Shown here: positions 1-8,431 of the stretch, in pieces | Position numbering within the stretch: the first letter of the stretch is position 1 | Layout of the letters: the number at the start of each line of letters is the position of its first letter | Assembly: GCF_002954325.1 (NCBI RefSeq) | Contig: NZ_MQVX01000001.1 | Coordinates: 2,772,768 to 2,836,767 of the forward strand | From: Aureicoccus marinus | GTDB lineage: Bacteria; Bacteroidota; Bacteroidia; Flavobacteriales; Flavobacteriaceae | Length of the DNA: 64,000 bases | Reading direction: 5' to 3' | Position numbers and translations under genes: made by a program | Notes under the pieces: model-generated | Told to the model about the DNA's origin: nothing | The model's database searches: none | What the model saw: only the letters and a program-made list of their open reading frames with translations

Positions 1-714
1 GTTCCTTCCCTCTTCACTTTTAGAATCAAAGACGCCCTTTTGGAAGGTCTCGCCGGGATTAGTCAGGAAGTGTCGTTAAGTGTGGTGTTGCGGCAACGTA
101 CTGCGGTCGAAATACCCAATCGCTTCCCTAAGGTTTTAGAGGCTTCAGGGCCTTTACTGATTACCCACAAAGGCGTGAGCGGTCCTGCTGTTTTACGCTT
201 ATCTGCCTGGGGAGCCTTGCCACTGTATCTACTGAATTATCAATTCCAGTTTGAAGTGAATTGGCTGCCTCAACTAGGCCGTGATGACCTGCAAAATGAG
301 ATCGAGAAAAGAAAGTCTGAGCAGCCTAAAAAACAACTTCACGGAACACCATTGAGCGGACTGACCAAACGTCTTTGGCAACGGCTTTGTAAGGAAGCAG
401 GAATTGTTCCTGAACACCGGTGGGTCGATTTAAACGGCAAGCAGGTGGATCGATTGATTGAGCAACTACAGACGACCACTTTTCAGGTCAACGGCAAGAA
501 TACCTTCAAGGAGGAGTTCGTCACCGCGGGTGGGGTGGATTTAAAGGAAATCGATTTTAAGCGTTTCGAATCCAAGAAATGGCCCGGACTCTACTTTGCC
601 GGCGAGGTGCTGAATATCGATGCAATCACCGGAGGGTTTAATTTTCAAAATGCCTGGACGGGCGCCTACTTAGCAGCCCTGAGCATTGCCGAAAAGTCGA
701 ATGTCGACGCCTAA
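1..714 (+). CDS. BaiN/HI0933-family FAD-dependent oxidoreductase, C-terminal part
   Basis: The frame is open from base 1 with no start codon, so this is the C-terminal 237 residues of a protein whose family is usually about 400 residues long. The middle matches the HI0933/BaiN flavoprotein family (THKGVSGPAVLRLS). The C-terminus carries the second FAD-contact segment, GLYFAGEVLNIDAITGGF followed by NFQNAWTGA. The N-terminal Rossmann GxGxxG motif lies outside the window. The family consists of cytoplasmic NAD(P)/FAD-dependent oxidoreductases; the physiological substrate is mostly unknown. The stop codon overlaps the stop codon of the convergent glpF by four bases. Confidence 0.85.
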   Translation, partial: VPSLFTFRIKDALLEGLAGISQEVSLSVVLRQRTAVEIPNRFPKVLEASGPLLITHKGVSGPAVLRLSAWGALPLYLLNYQFQFEVNWLPQLGRDDLQNEIEKRKSEQPKKQLHGTPLSGLTKRLWQRLCKEAGIVPEHRWVDLNGKQVDRLIEQLQTTTFQVNGKNTFKEEFVTAGGVDLKEIDFKRFESKKWPGLYFAGEVLNIDAITGGFNFQNAWTGAYLAALSIAEKSNVDA

Positions 715-1463
715 AACGGAAGGTTTCCTTCCAGATAGTGATTTAGACCAGCAGCGAGTAGTCCGCCAAGAGCAGGTCCAACAACGGGTATCCAGGAATA
801 GCCCCAATTGCTATGCGTCTTTCCTTTGATGGGTACGATAGCGTGGATAATCCGAGGGCCTAGATCACGGGCCGGATTAATGGCATAACCGGTTGTACCG
901 CCCAAGCTCAATCCGATAGCCCAAACCAAAAAGGCTACAGGGATTGCGCCTACTGAACCCAATCCAATCAGTGCGTTTGAATCCACGATTTTGGCATCCG
1001 AAAAGTAGAGTACAACAAAGACCAAAACGAAGGTTCCAATAGCTTCGCTGAATAGATTACTGAGGGTATTTGGTACAGCGGGATCTGTACAGAAACTTCC
1101 TCTCACTAAGCCCGCGTCTTTGGTGGCGTTGTAATGATCTCTGTAAAGCAGCCAAACCAAAAAGGCACCCAGCATGGCTCCAATAAATTGAGCCCCTACA
1201 TAGGTGGGTACATCGTAGAGTGAAAACTCTCCGGCAAAGGCCAGACCTAAAGTAACGGCCGGATTCAGGTGAGCTCCACTGTAGGGGCCGGCCACAACCA
1301 CTCCGATATAGACCGCCATGGCCCAACCGGTGGTGATGACCATCCATCCATCTCCTTGACCCCGGTTACCCTTGGTCTTTTCGAGCAAAACATTGGCATT
1401 AACTCCACACCCTAGTAGGATGAGCAAAAACGTTCCGAGAATTTCAGCGGTAAAGGCAGTCAT
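711..1463 (-). CDS. glpF: Aquaglyceroporin GlpF (MIP family)
   Basis: An inner-membrane channel for facilitated glycerol diffusion. At 250 residues with six hydrophobic helices it has normal MIP length. Both half-helix NPA motifs are present: GAHLNPAVTLG near residue 65 and GYAINPARDLGPR near residue 195. The Asp after the second NPAR is typical of glycerol-conducting rather than water-only channels. It is the last gene of the minus-strand tspO-glpK-glpF unit, 33 bases behind glpK, so imported glycerol would be trapped at once by the kinase. I see no signs of decay. Confidence 0.92.
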   Translation of the reverse strand: MTAFTAEILGTFLLILLGCGVNANVLLEKTKGNRGQGDGWMVITTGWAMAVYIGVVVAGPYSGAHLNPAVTLGLAFAGEFSLYDVPTYVGAQFIGAMLGAFLVWLLYRDHYNATKDAGLVRGSFCTDPAVPNTLSNLFSEAIGTFVLVFVVLYFSDAKIVDSNALIGLGSVGAIPVAFLVWAIGLSLGGTTGYAINPARDLGPRIIHAIVPIKGKTHSNWGYSWIPVVGPALGGLLAAGLNHYLEGNLPF

Positions 1464-1496
1464 ATCAGTTTGGTTTTGATTGCAAAAATGAATGTT

Positions 1497-2990
1497 TTAG
1501 GCTTTACTCCAAAATAGAACCGTTTCAATGGCCCGATCCCACTGAGCGAGTAATTGCTCCATGGAAGAGCGATCTGGATTGGCTTCAAAGGTTTGGTCCT
1601 TCTCCCAAATACGCTCGATTTCTTCTGTATTGCTCCAATAACCTACGGCCAACCCAGCCAAAAAGGCAGCGCCACTAACGGTCGTTTCGACCATTTTTGG
1701 TCTGACCACAGACACCCCGAGTACATCGGCTTGAATTTGCATCAGGAGGTTGTTCACACTAGCTCCCCCATCCACACGCAGTTCTTTGATTTTTACGCCC
1801 GAATCAGCCTCCATAGCGCTGAGGATATCGCGGGTTTGCAAGGCGATCGCTTCTAAGGCCGCCCGAGCAATATGGCCTTTGTGACTTCCCCGGTTGAGCC
1901 CGAGGATTTGACCTTTGGCCTGCTGGTTCCAATGCGGCGCCCCAAGGCCTACAAAGGCGGGAACCAAGACCACGCCGTCCGAAGACTCAACGGAAGAGGC
2001 GAGCCCTTCGATTTCTTGGGCGTCTCCAAAAAACTCCAGTTGGTCCCTCAACCACTGAACGATGGCTCCAGCCATGAATATACTGCCCTCCAAGGCATAA
2101 GAGACTTCGTCCCCAATTTTCCACCCAATGGTGGTGAGCAGGTTGTTTTTTGAAAGTATAGGCTTGTCTCCGATGTTCATCAGCATAAAACATCCGGTTC
2201 CGTAGGTGTTTTTAACCCAGCCTTCTTGGGTGCACATCTGACCGAATAAAGCGGCTTGTTGATCTCCAGCAATTCCGGCAATCGGTACAGCAGCACCTAA
2301 AAAATCTGCTTGGGTATGGCCATATACTTCACTGGAATCACAAACTTGAGGCAGCATTTTGGACGGAATATCAAACAAGGTGAGCATATCGGCATCCCAG
2401 CCTAGATCGGTCAGGTTGTACAACAAGGTCCTTGATGCATTAGTGACATCGGTGATGTGTTTTTGACCCCCGGTCATCTTCCAGATGAGCCAGCTATCGA
2501 TGGTTCCCATGTAGAGATCCCCAGCCATCGCTTTTTCTCGAGCGCCAGGGACGTTATCGAGGATCCACTTGACTTTGGTCGCCGAAAAGTAGGCGTCAAT
2601 GACCAGTCCTGTTTTTTGCTGAATCAGTCCCGCCTTACCCTCTGCTTTGAGTTGGTCACAGAAGTCCGCTGTCCGGCGATCCTGCCAAACGATGGCGGGA
2701 TAAACGGGTTCTCCGGTACTTTTGTCCCAGACCACGACCGTTTCGCGTTGGTTGGTGATCCCGATGGCGGCGATCTGATCGGCGGTGAGCCCGGCGTCTT
2801 GAACGGCTTTTCTAGCCATACGCTCCTGGGTAGTCCAGATTTCCAGGGGGTCGTGTTCCACCCAACCCACTTCAGGAAAATACTGCGGGAACTCTTCTTG
2901 AGCTGAAGCGAGAATTTTTCCGTTTTTATCAAAGATTAAGGCGCGGCAACTGGTGGTACCTTGGTCCAGGGCGAGGATGTAGCTTGACAT
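1497..2990 (-). CDS. glpK: Glycerol kinase
   Basis: A cytoplasmic FGGY-family kinase that makes glycerol 3-phosphate from glycerol and ATP. Its 497 residues match the usual length. Seen directly: the N-terminal phosphate-1 loop [12 protein letters not shown], the glycerol-pocket segment [13 protein letters not shown]-type segment [13 protein letters not shown], the catalytic-Asp stretch [15 protein letters not shown] and the C-terminal adenosine motif [16 protein letters not shown]. It begins 10 bases after the tspO stop and is followed by glpF, indicating one transcript. No glycerol-3-phosphate dehydrogenase is present in the window. Confidence 0.95.
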   Translation of the reverse strand: MSSYILALDQGTTSCRALIFDKNGKILASAQEEFPQYFPEVGWVEHDPLEIWTTQERMARKAVQDAGLTADQIAAIGITNQRETVVVWDKSTGEPVYPAIVWQDRRTADFCDQLKAEGKAGLIQQKTGLVIDAYFSATKVKWILDNVPGAREKAMAGDLYMGTIDSWLIWKMTGGQKHITDVTNASRTLLYNLTDLGWDADMLTLFDIPSKMLPQVCDSSEVYGHTQADFLGAAVPIAGIAGDQQAALFGQMCTQEGWVKNTYGTGCFMLMNIGDKPILSKNNLLTTIGWKIGDEVSYALEGSIFMAGAIVQWLRDQLEFFGDAQEIEGLASSVESSDGVVLVPAFVGLGAPHWNQQAKGQILGLNRGSHKGHIARAALEAIALQTRDILSAMEADSGVKIKELRVDGGASVNNLLMQIQADVLGVSVVRPKMVETTVSGAAFLAGLAVGYWSNTEEIERIWEKDQTFEANPDRSSMEQLLAQWDRAIETVLFWSKA

Positions 2991-3000
2991 AGTCAGAGGA

Positions 3001-3474
3001 TTAATTTAATCTCCAAATTTCATAATTCAATACCGTAGCAAAAAGAACCCAAAGCAAGTAGGGCAGCAGCAGCCAGGCTGAGGGCGTGTAAACCACCCGA
3101 AACCAGCGTATCGTCAAACCAATCATAATCGCCAGTACGATGATGACCAATAAGGCTGCTCCTGGATTGCGAAGTCCAAAAAAGACGATCGACCACAGTG
3201 CATTCAACAAGAGCTGAAAACCGAAATGGTAGAGTGCCGTCTTCACCCAAAGGTGATGAAAGCCCCTGTCCCAAACCAGCCCTACAGCGATCCCCATAAG
3301 GGTGTACAAGAGGGTCCAAACCGGTCCAAAGACTTCATTTGGAGGGTTGAAAATCGGTTTATTCAATTGAACGTACCAGGTGTCCACAGATGATTGTGTA
3401 GCGATGCCTGAAAGGGAACCAACTCCAACACAAATCAGTACTGAAATAAGAATTCGTTGTAGTTTTTTATTCAT
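3001..3474 (-). CDS. TspO/MBR-family membrane protein
   Basis: A five-helix membrane protein of the TspO/peripheral benzodiazepine receptor family, 157 residues, which is the normal length. Family hallmarks seen: GSLSGIAT near the N-terminus, [25 protein letters not shown] split over helix 1 to 2, and the late WRLN end. Family members bind tetrapyrroles or other hydrophobic ligands and influence stress responses; a role in this organism cannot be read from sequence. It leads the glpK-glpF unit. Its upstream region is shared with the divergent mvaD gene. Confidence 0.9.
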   Translation of the reverse strand: MNKKLQRILISVLICVGVGSLSGIATQSSVDTWYVQLNKPIFNPPNEVFGPVWTLLYTLMGIAVGLVWDRGFHHLWVKTALYHFGFQLLLNALWSIVFFGLRNPGAALLVIIVLAIMIGLTIRWFRVVYTPSAWLLLPYLLWVLFATVLNYEIWRLN

Positions 3475-3519
3475 GAACAGCTCTGAATTTAGGAATTATT
3501 TACGAGCCAAGACTTGTCC

Positions 3520-3527
3520 TATCTTTG
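3520..3527 (+). promoter_or_regulatory. Bacteroidota-type -7 element upstream of mvaD
   Basis: TATCTTTG matches the TANNTTTG consensus of the Bacteroidota housekeeping sigma factor exactly and lies 27 bases before the mvaD ATG. A convincing -33 TTTG is not visible; TTTA at 3499-3502 is the nearest. The element overlaps a possible TTG start at 3525, which argues that translation begins at the ATG at 3555. Confidence 0.5.
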
Positions 3528-3554
3528 CCTTTTCTTAAAAAAGGGAACAAATCC

Positions 3555-4661
3555 ATGACCGAAGCTGATTTTAGAACGACCAACTCTCTGGCCTTGCCAG
3601 AAAAAGGACTAGTGGCTTGGGAAGCCCCCAGTAATATTGCCTTGGTTAAGTATTGGGGAAAACACGGACTGCAATTGCCTGCCAACCCATCGGTGAGTTT
3701 TACGCTCAGTCAGGCGACCACCAAAACAGCTTTTGCTTTTGAAAAGAAGGAAGCCGGGCCGGATTTTGATTTGCAGTTTACCTTTGAAGGCCAGGCAAAA
3801 CTGGATTTTGAACCCAAGATTCGGCAGTTTTTTGAACGTGCGTTTCCTTATTTACCCTTTCTGAAAGACTACCGATGGTCCATTTCGAGCAGCAACAGTT
3901 TTCCACACAGCAGCGGGATCGCTTCTTCCGCAAGTGCCATGGCTGCCATGGCACTCAATATGGTCAGTGTTGAAAGACAAGCCGACCCATCCATGTCTGA
4001 TCAGGCCTTTTTGCAAAAAGCGTCTTTTTTGGCCCGTTTGGGTTCTGGGAGTGCAGCACGAAGTATTTCGGGCCCACTCATGCAATGGGGCGCCGATCAA
4101 AACTGGCCAGGAAGTTCAGATTTATTTGCTGCTCAAGTTAATACCGATCTACATCCGATTTTTGAGAATTACTGCGATTGTATTCTTTTGATCCATCAAG
4201 GGAAGAAGGGTGTCAGCAGTACAGCAGGACATAGTTTGATGCATGGGCATTCGTTCGCGACCTCCCGTTTTGAACAAGCCCGCAAGCACATGGGCGATAT
4301 TCGAGAAATTCTGAAAAGTGGAGATTTGGAAGCCTTTATCTCCCTCATCGAATTGGAGGCTTTGAGTCTGCATGCGATGATGATGAGTTCTGCAACGCCC
4401 TACCTGTTGATGTTGCCGGGAACTGTTGCGGTTTTACAAGAGGTTTGGGCTTTTCGAAAAGAGACCCAAATTCCCTTGGGATTTACCCTGGATGCGGGGG
4501 CCAATGTTCACCTCTTGTACCCCGAATCCAACAAAGAAGCCGTGGAACTGTTCATTGATGAAAAACTCGTTGCGTATTGTGAAAACCAGCAGTATATTCG
4601 TGATTCTGTAGGAAAAGGTGCTAAACCCCTTGAAGGGGAAGCAGTTAGCGACTTTTTTTAG
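3555..4661 (+). CDS. mvaD: Diphosphomevalonate decarboxylase
   Basis: The last step of the mevalonate pathway: ATP-dependent decarboxylation of mevalonate 5-diphosphate to isopentenyl diphosphate, in the cytoplasm. Seen: WEAPSNIALVKYWGKHG near the N-terminus (substrate loop with Tyr-Trp-Gly-Lys), the GHMP ATP loop SFPHSSGIASSASAMAA, and LGSGSAARSISG. The ATG at 3555 is preferred to an upstream in-frame TTG at 3525, which sits within the -7 promoter element; this gives 368 residues. It is followed by mevalonate kinase and a UbiA prenyltransferase, a lipid/isoprenoid grouping. Confidence 0.94.
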   Translation: MTEADFRTTNSLALPEKGLVAWEAPSNIALVKYWGKHGLQLPANPSVSFTLSQATTKTAFAFEKKEAGPDFDLQFTFEGQAKLDFEPKIRQFFERAFPYLPFLKDYRWSISSSNSFPHSSGIASSASAMAAMALNMVSVERQADPSMSDQAFLQKASFLARLGSGSAARSISGPLMQWGADQNWPGSSDLFAAQVNTDLHPIFENYCDCILLIHQGKKGVSSTAGHSLMHGHSFATSRFEQARKHMGDIREILKSGDLEAFISLIELEALSLHAMMMSSATPYLLMLPGTVAVLQEVWAFRKETQIPLGFTLDAGANVHLLYPESNKEAVELFIDEKLVAYCENQQYIRDSVGKGAKPLEGEAVSDFF

Positions 4662-4725
4662 TGCTAAGACACTTGGGCAGAGTTGATTATTTGTTTATAT
4701 TTATATTAGTTACAGTTAAACAAAA

Positions 4726-5658
4726 ATGAAAGGACCTCTATTTTACTCCAAAATTCTTCTTTTCGGAGAATACGGGATCATCAAGGACAGCAAAGGCCTT
4801 TCCATTCCCTACAACTTTTTCAAGGGAGCTCTGAAGACCTCTGACAACCCGGATCAGGTAGCACGCAAATCCAATGGAGAACTGCGCAAGTTGGCGAGCC
4901 ATTTACGTGCCCTGGAGAAAGAAGAGGGCTATTCTTTTGATCACGCTAGTTTAGACGCGGATCTGGATGCCGGAATGTATTTTGACAGTTCCATCCCACA
5001 GGGGTATGGAATCGGGAGTAGTGGGGCTCTGGTGGCAGCCATCTACGATAAGTACGCGACCGATAAAATTACCGTCCTTGAGAATTTGACTCGTGAAAAA
5101 CTACTTCACCTCAAGACCATTTTTGGGAAGATGGAGTCTTTTTTCCACGGGAAATCTTCTGGTTTGGACCCACTTAACTCATATTTGAGTTTACCCATTT
5201 TAATCAATTCCCAAAATCATATTGAGTCTACCAGTCTGCCATCCCAAAATCAGAATGGCAAGGGAGCCGTCTTTTTGCTCGATAGTGGTATTACAGGAGA
5301 GACCGCACCGATGGTTCAGATTTTCATGGAAAATATGAAACAGGAAGGCTTTAGAAATGTGGTTAAAAACCAGTTTGTTAAATACACCGATGCCTGTGTA
5401 GATCACTTCCTTAGCGGTGATATTAAAGCCCTCTTTGGAGATGTCAAGCGCTTATCTGACGTTGTTTTACATCACTTCAAACCCATGATCCCAGCCGGGT
5501 TTCACCAGTTGTGGAAGCAGGGTATAGAAAGTAATGATTACTACCTTAAACTTTGTGGTTCCGGCGGTGGAGGTTATATTTTAGGCTTTACAGAAGATTT
5601 AGATAAGGCCAAGAAAGCCCTTGAGGGGCACCAATTGGAAGTCGTCTACACATTCTAG
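4726..5658 (+). CDS. Mevalonate kinase (GHMP family)
   Basis: A 310-residue GHMP-fold kinase. The three family motifs are present: an N-terminal SKILLFGEYGIIKDSKGLS, the ATP loop PQGYGIGSSGALVAAIY near residue 95, and the C-terminal glycine loop LCGSGGGGYILGF near residue 285. Position between mvaD and UbiA, and the LFGEYGI motif, favour phosphorylation of mevalonate over sugar substrates. The ATG at 4726 follows a 64-base AT-rich spacer after mvaD. Phosphomevalonate kinase and HMG-CoA genes are not in the window. An alternative is another small-molecule GHMP kinase; I consider that less likely. Confidence 0.82.
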   Translation: MKGPLFYSKILLFGEYGIIKDSKGLSIPYNFFKGALKTSDNPDQVARKSNGELRKLASHLRALEKEEGYSFDHASLDADLDAGMYFDSSIPQGYGIGSSGALVAAIYDKYATDKITVLENLTREKLLHLKTIFGKMESFFHGKSSGLDPLNSYLSLPILINSQNHIESTSLPSQNQNGKGAVFLLDSGITGETAPMVQIFMENMKQEGFRNVVKNQFVKYTDACVDHFLSGDIKALFGDVKRLSDVVLHHFKPMIPAGFHQLWKQGIESNDYYLKLCGSGGGGYILGFTEDLDKAKKALEGHQLEVVYTF

Positions 5659-5665
5659 ACGACCC

Positions 5666-6574
5666 TTGGCACTTTCCAGGAAATATAGACTCACCCTGTA
5701 TAAGCTCTTGAGCTTGTTTTCGGTCGTAAGAGGTTACAACATCCTGATGGTTGTCCTCGCACAATACCTCGCCTCGATTTACATTCTTTCGCCTGATGTT
5801 CCTTTGCGTTCCGTTTTACTGGATCCCCAACTTTTTATCATTGTTTTTTGTTCGGCCCTAGTCATAGCCGGAGGCTACATCATCAACAACTTCTACGATG
5901 CAGAAAAGGATTTGATCAATAAACCTACCAAGAGTATGCTGGATCGCCTGGTATCTCAGCGATTTAAGTTGACCACCTATTTTATTCTGAATTTTTCTAC
6001 GGTCTTTGCAGCGAGTGCGATCTCTTTTAAGGCCGTTCTTTTCTTTTCGAGTTATATTTTTGGTATCTGGTTATATTCCCATAAACTCAAAAGGATTCCT
6101 TTTTTGGGGAACCTTATTTCGGCCTTGTTGGCCATTGCCCCCTTCTTTGTGGTCTTCGTGTATTACAAGAATGTCGAAACGGTTATCTTTTTTCATGCGG
6201 GCTTTCTGTTCTTTGTTATTCTTGCTCGAGAACTGATCAAGGATCTCGAGAATATAGCAGGCGATGTGGCCTTGAATTACCGCACTTTGCCTGTACTCTA
6301 TGGCACTCGTCTTTCTAAAGCCATTATTGGCTGTTTACTCCTTCTGGCCATATTACCGGCAGCTTTCTTGATTTCGAGTTACGAAATAGGCCATATGTAC
6401 CTTTACTTCTATCCCTGTATCGCTTTACTCCTGGGCAGCGTTTACCTCTTGAACAGGGCCGAGAACAAGGGCCATTTTGTATGGCTACACAACATCCTAA
6501 AATTCATTATCGTTTCCGGGGTCTTTGGGATTTTGTTGATTGACGTACACTTGGTATTAAACCGTATTTTGTAA
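5666..6574 (+). CDS. UbiA-family prenyltransferase (geranylgeranylglycerol-phosphate geranylgeranyltransferase-like)
   Basis: An integral-membrane prenyltransferase of roughly eight helices. Both Asp-rich motifs are visible: NNFYDAEKDLINKP (NDxxDxxxD type) and DLENIAGDVALNYRTLP (DxxxD). Family members transfer a prenyl chain from a diphosphate donor; Bacteroidota homologues beside the mevalonate genes are commonly annotated as geranylgeranylglycerol-phosphate geranylgeranyltransferases, a function inferred and not shown here. No good ATG exists at the N-terminus. The frame is open back to a TTG at 5621 inside the kinase gene; TTG 5666 is the first start after the upstream stop and is my choice. 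Confidence 0.8.
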   Translation: MALSRKYRLTLYKLLSLFSVVRGYNILMVVLAQYLASIYILSPDVPLRSVLLDPQLFIIVFCSALVIAGGYIINNFYDAEKDLINKPTKSMLDRLVSQRFKLTTYFILNFSTVFAASAISFKAVLFFSSYIFGIWLYSHKLKRIPFLGNLISALLAIAPFFVVFVYYKNVETVIFFHAGFLFFVILARELIKDLENIAGDVALNYRTLPVLYGTRLSKAIIGCLLLLAILPAAFLISSYEIGHMYLYFYPCIALLLGSVYLLNRAENKGHFVWLHNILKFIIVSGVFGILLIDVHLVLNRIL

Positions 6575-6604
6575 GGGAAGAAAGAGAAGCCTTTCTAAAA
6601 CATC

Positions 6605-7582
6605 ATGGAAAAAACGACAATGAAAGTGGCCTTGGCCCAACACGCTCCCGTTTGGCTCGATAAACTCGCTACCCGTGACCGAATTTTGGAACAGATGGAA
6701 ATCGCTGCTCAGGCAGGGACGGACCTCTTGGTTTTTGGCGAGGGCTATTGGCCTGGTTATCCGTTTTGGTTGGCTTATACCGAAGGTGCCGCCTGGGATT
6801 TACCGGTCAATAAAGAAATACATGGGCACTATGTAAAGAACGGGGTTTGCATTGAAGAAGGGGACCTAAAACCCGTCCAAGAAAAATGCAAGCAGTTAAA
6901 GCTTGCTCTTTACTTGGGAATCATGGAGCGTCCTTTGCAACGGGGAGGACACAGTTTATACTGCAGCCTGGTGTACATCAATCAGGAGGGCGAAATCGGT
7001 TCGGTCCACCGCAAATTACAACCCACTTATGACGAGCGATTGACCTGGTCACCCGGAGACGGGAATGGTCTTCGAGTTCATCCGCTAAAAGGCTTTCGAG
7101 TGGGTGGATTGAACTGCTGGGAGAATTGGATGCCCTTGCCCAGAGCGAGTCTCTATGGCCAAGGAGAAAACGTACACATTGCCGTCTGGCCAGGAGGACT
7201 GCACAACACCAAGGACATCACTCGCTTTATCGCCCGTGAGTCCCGCAGCTATGTCTTGTCGGTTTCGGCGGTTTTACGGAAAGATCAAATCCCATCCGAT
7301 ACACCACATCATGCTGAATTTATAGCTGAGATGCCAGATTGCCTGGCCAATGGAGGGAGTTGTATCGCAGGCCCTGACGGGGAATGGGAAGTGGAACCTG
7401 TTCTCGAGGAGGAGACCCTGATTTACCACGAATTGGATTTGGACCGTATCTATCAGGAGCGCATGAATTTTGATCCTGTAGGCCATTATTCCCGGCCAGA
7501 TGTCACCCGTCTTTATGTGAATTACGAGCGACAGTCCACCCTGGCAGATAAAAGCCTACCTTTGCCGCCAAATTTCAAGTGA
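6605..7582 (+). CDS. Nitrilase-family carbon-nitrogen hydrolase
   Basis: A cytoplasmic nitrilase-superfamily enzyme of 325 residues. The catalytic triad is visible: Glu in LLVFGEGYWPGYPFW, Lys in VHRKLQPTYDERL and Cys in GGLNCWENWMPL. The CWEN(W/Y) signature and the length place it with true nitrilases and cyanide-hydrolysing relatives rather than the omega-amidases or NAD synthetase domains. The actual nitrile or amide substrate cannot be told. It starts 31 bases after UbiA, and its TGA overlaps the ATG of the next gene, so it is probably cotranscribed with the isoprenoid genes and the pseudouridine synthase. Confidence 0.88.
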   Translation: MEKTTMKVALAQHAPVWLDKLATRDRILEQMEIAAQAGTDLLVFGEGYWPGYPFWLAYTEGAAWDLPVNKEIHGHYVKNGVCIEEGDLKPVQEKCKQLKLALYLGIMERPLQRGGHSLYCSLVYINQEGEIGSVHRKLQPTYDERLTWSPGDGNGLRVHPLKGFRVGGLNCWENWMPLPRASLYGQGENVHIAVWPGGLHNTKDITRFIARESRSYVLSVSAVLRKDQIPSDTPHHAEFIAEMPDCLANGGSCIAGPDGEWEVEPVLEEETLIYHELDLDRIYQERMNFDPVGHYSRPDVTRLYVNYERQSTLADKSLPLPPNFK

Positions 7583-8424
7583 TGCCCGCGCCAAAAAAGA
7601 ACAGGAACTCCAAACCCCCACAGAAAAAAGGAGGACGTCCTCCCAAGAAGGACTTTAGAGCTCCCAAAAAATCCACTGGCCCTGCCAAGGGGAAACCAGC
7701 CAAGGACAAAAAGGATACGGTTCGGCTGAATAAGTTCATCGCCAATGCGGGGATCTGTTCCCGACGCGAAGCCGACACCTTTATTTTGGCCGGTAGTGTG
7801 ATGGTCAATGGCAAGGTCATTACGGAGATGGGATTCCAGGTCAAGCCTGGAGACGAAGTGCGCTTTGACGGAAAACGCATTGTTCGCGAGAAGAAAGAAT
7901 ACATCTTGCTGAACAAGCCCAAAAACTTCATTACCACTACCCGGGATGAGCGCGGCCGCAAGACCGTGATGGATCTAGTGGGTAATGCCTCCAAAAGCCG
8001 ATTATACCCCGTCGGGCGTTTGGATCGCAACACCACCGGCTTACTCTTATTCACCAATGACGGGGATATGGCCAAAACCCTCACCCATCCAAAACACGGG
8101 GTGCGCAAGGTTTACCACGTACACCTGGACAAGGCCTTAAAAAAAGAAGACCTGATCAAGATTCAAAAAGGCCTTGAATTGGAAGATGGTCCGATCGAGG
8201 TCGATCAGGTGAGCTATATCGCTGACAGTCCAAAGCGCGAAGTCGGAATAGAACTGCACAGTGGACGTAACCGGATTGTGCGCCGCATATTTGAATCCTT
8301 GGGATACGAAGTCGTTCGCCTCGACCGCGTCGTCTTTGCCGGCCTCACCAAAAAAGATTTGCCCCGCGGACACTGGCGCCCCTTAAGCGAGCAAGAGATC
8401 AACAACCTCAAGATGATCTCTTAG
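7582..8424 (+). CDS. RluB/RsuA-family rRNA pseudouridine synthase with basic N-terminal extension
   Basis: It converts uridine to pseudouridine in ribosomal RNA, most likely 23S rRNA. The first 45 or so residues are a Lys/Pro/Arg-rich low-complexity tail (GGRPPKKDF, STGPAKGKPAK). Next come an S4 RNA-binding domain (RLNKFIANAGICSRREAD) and the catalytic domain with Asp in VGRLDRNTTGLLLFTNDG, followed by HPKHGVRKVYHV and GRNRIVRRIFE. The ATG at 7582 overlaps the nitrilase stop (ATGA); a GTG at 7579 is possible. Its end is seven bases from the convergent argH. Confidence 0.9.
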   Translation: MPAPKKNRNSKPPQKKGGRPPKKDFRAPKKSTGPAKGKPAKDKKDTVRLNKFIANAGICSRREADTFILAGSVMVNGKVITEMGFQVKPGDEVRFDGKRIVREKKEYILLNKPKNFITTTRDERGRKTVMDLVGNASKSRLYPVGRLDRNTTGLLLFTNDGDMAKTLTHPKHGVRKVYHVHLDKALKKEDLIKIQKGLELEDGPIEVDQVSYIADSPKREVGIELHSGRNRIVRRIFESLGYEVVRLDRVVFAGLTKKDLPRGHWRPLSEQEINNLKMIS

Positions 8425-8431
8425 AAAGCAC

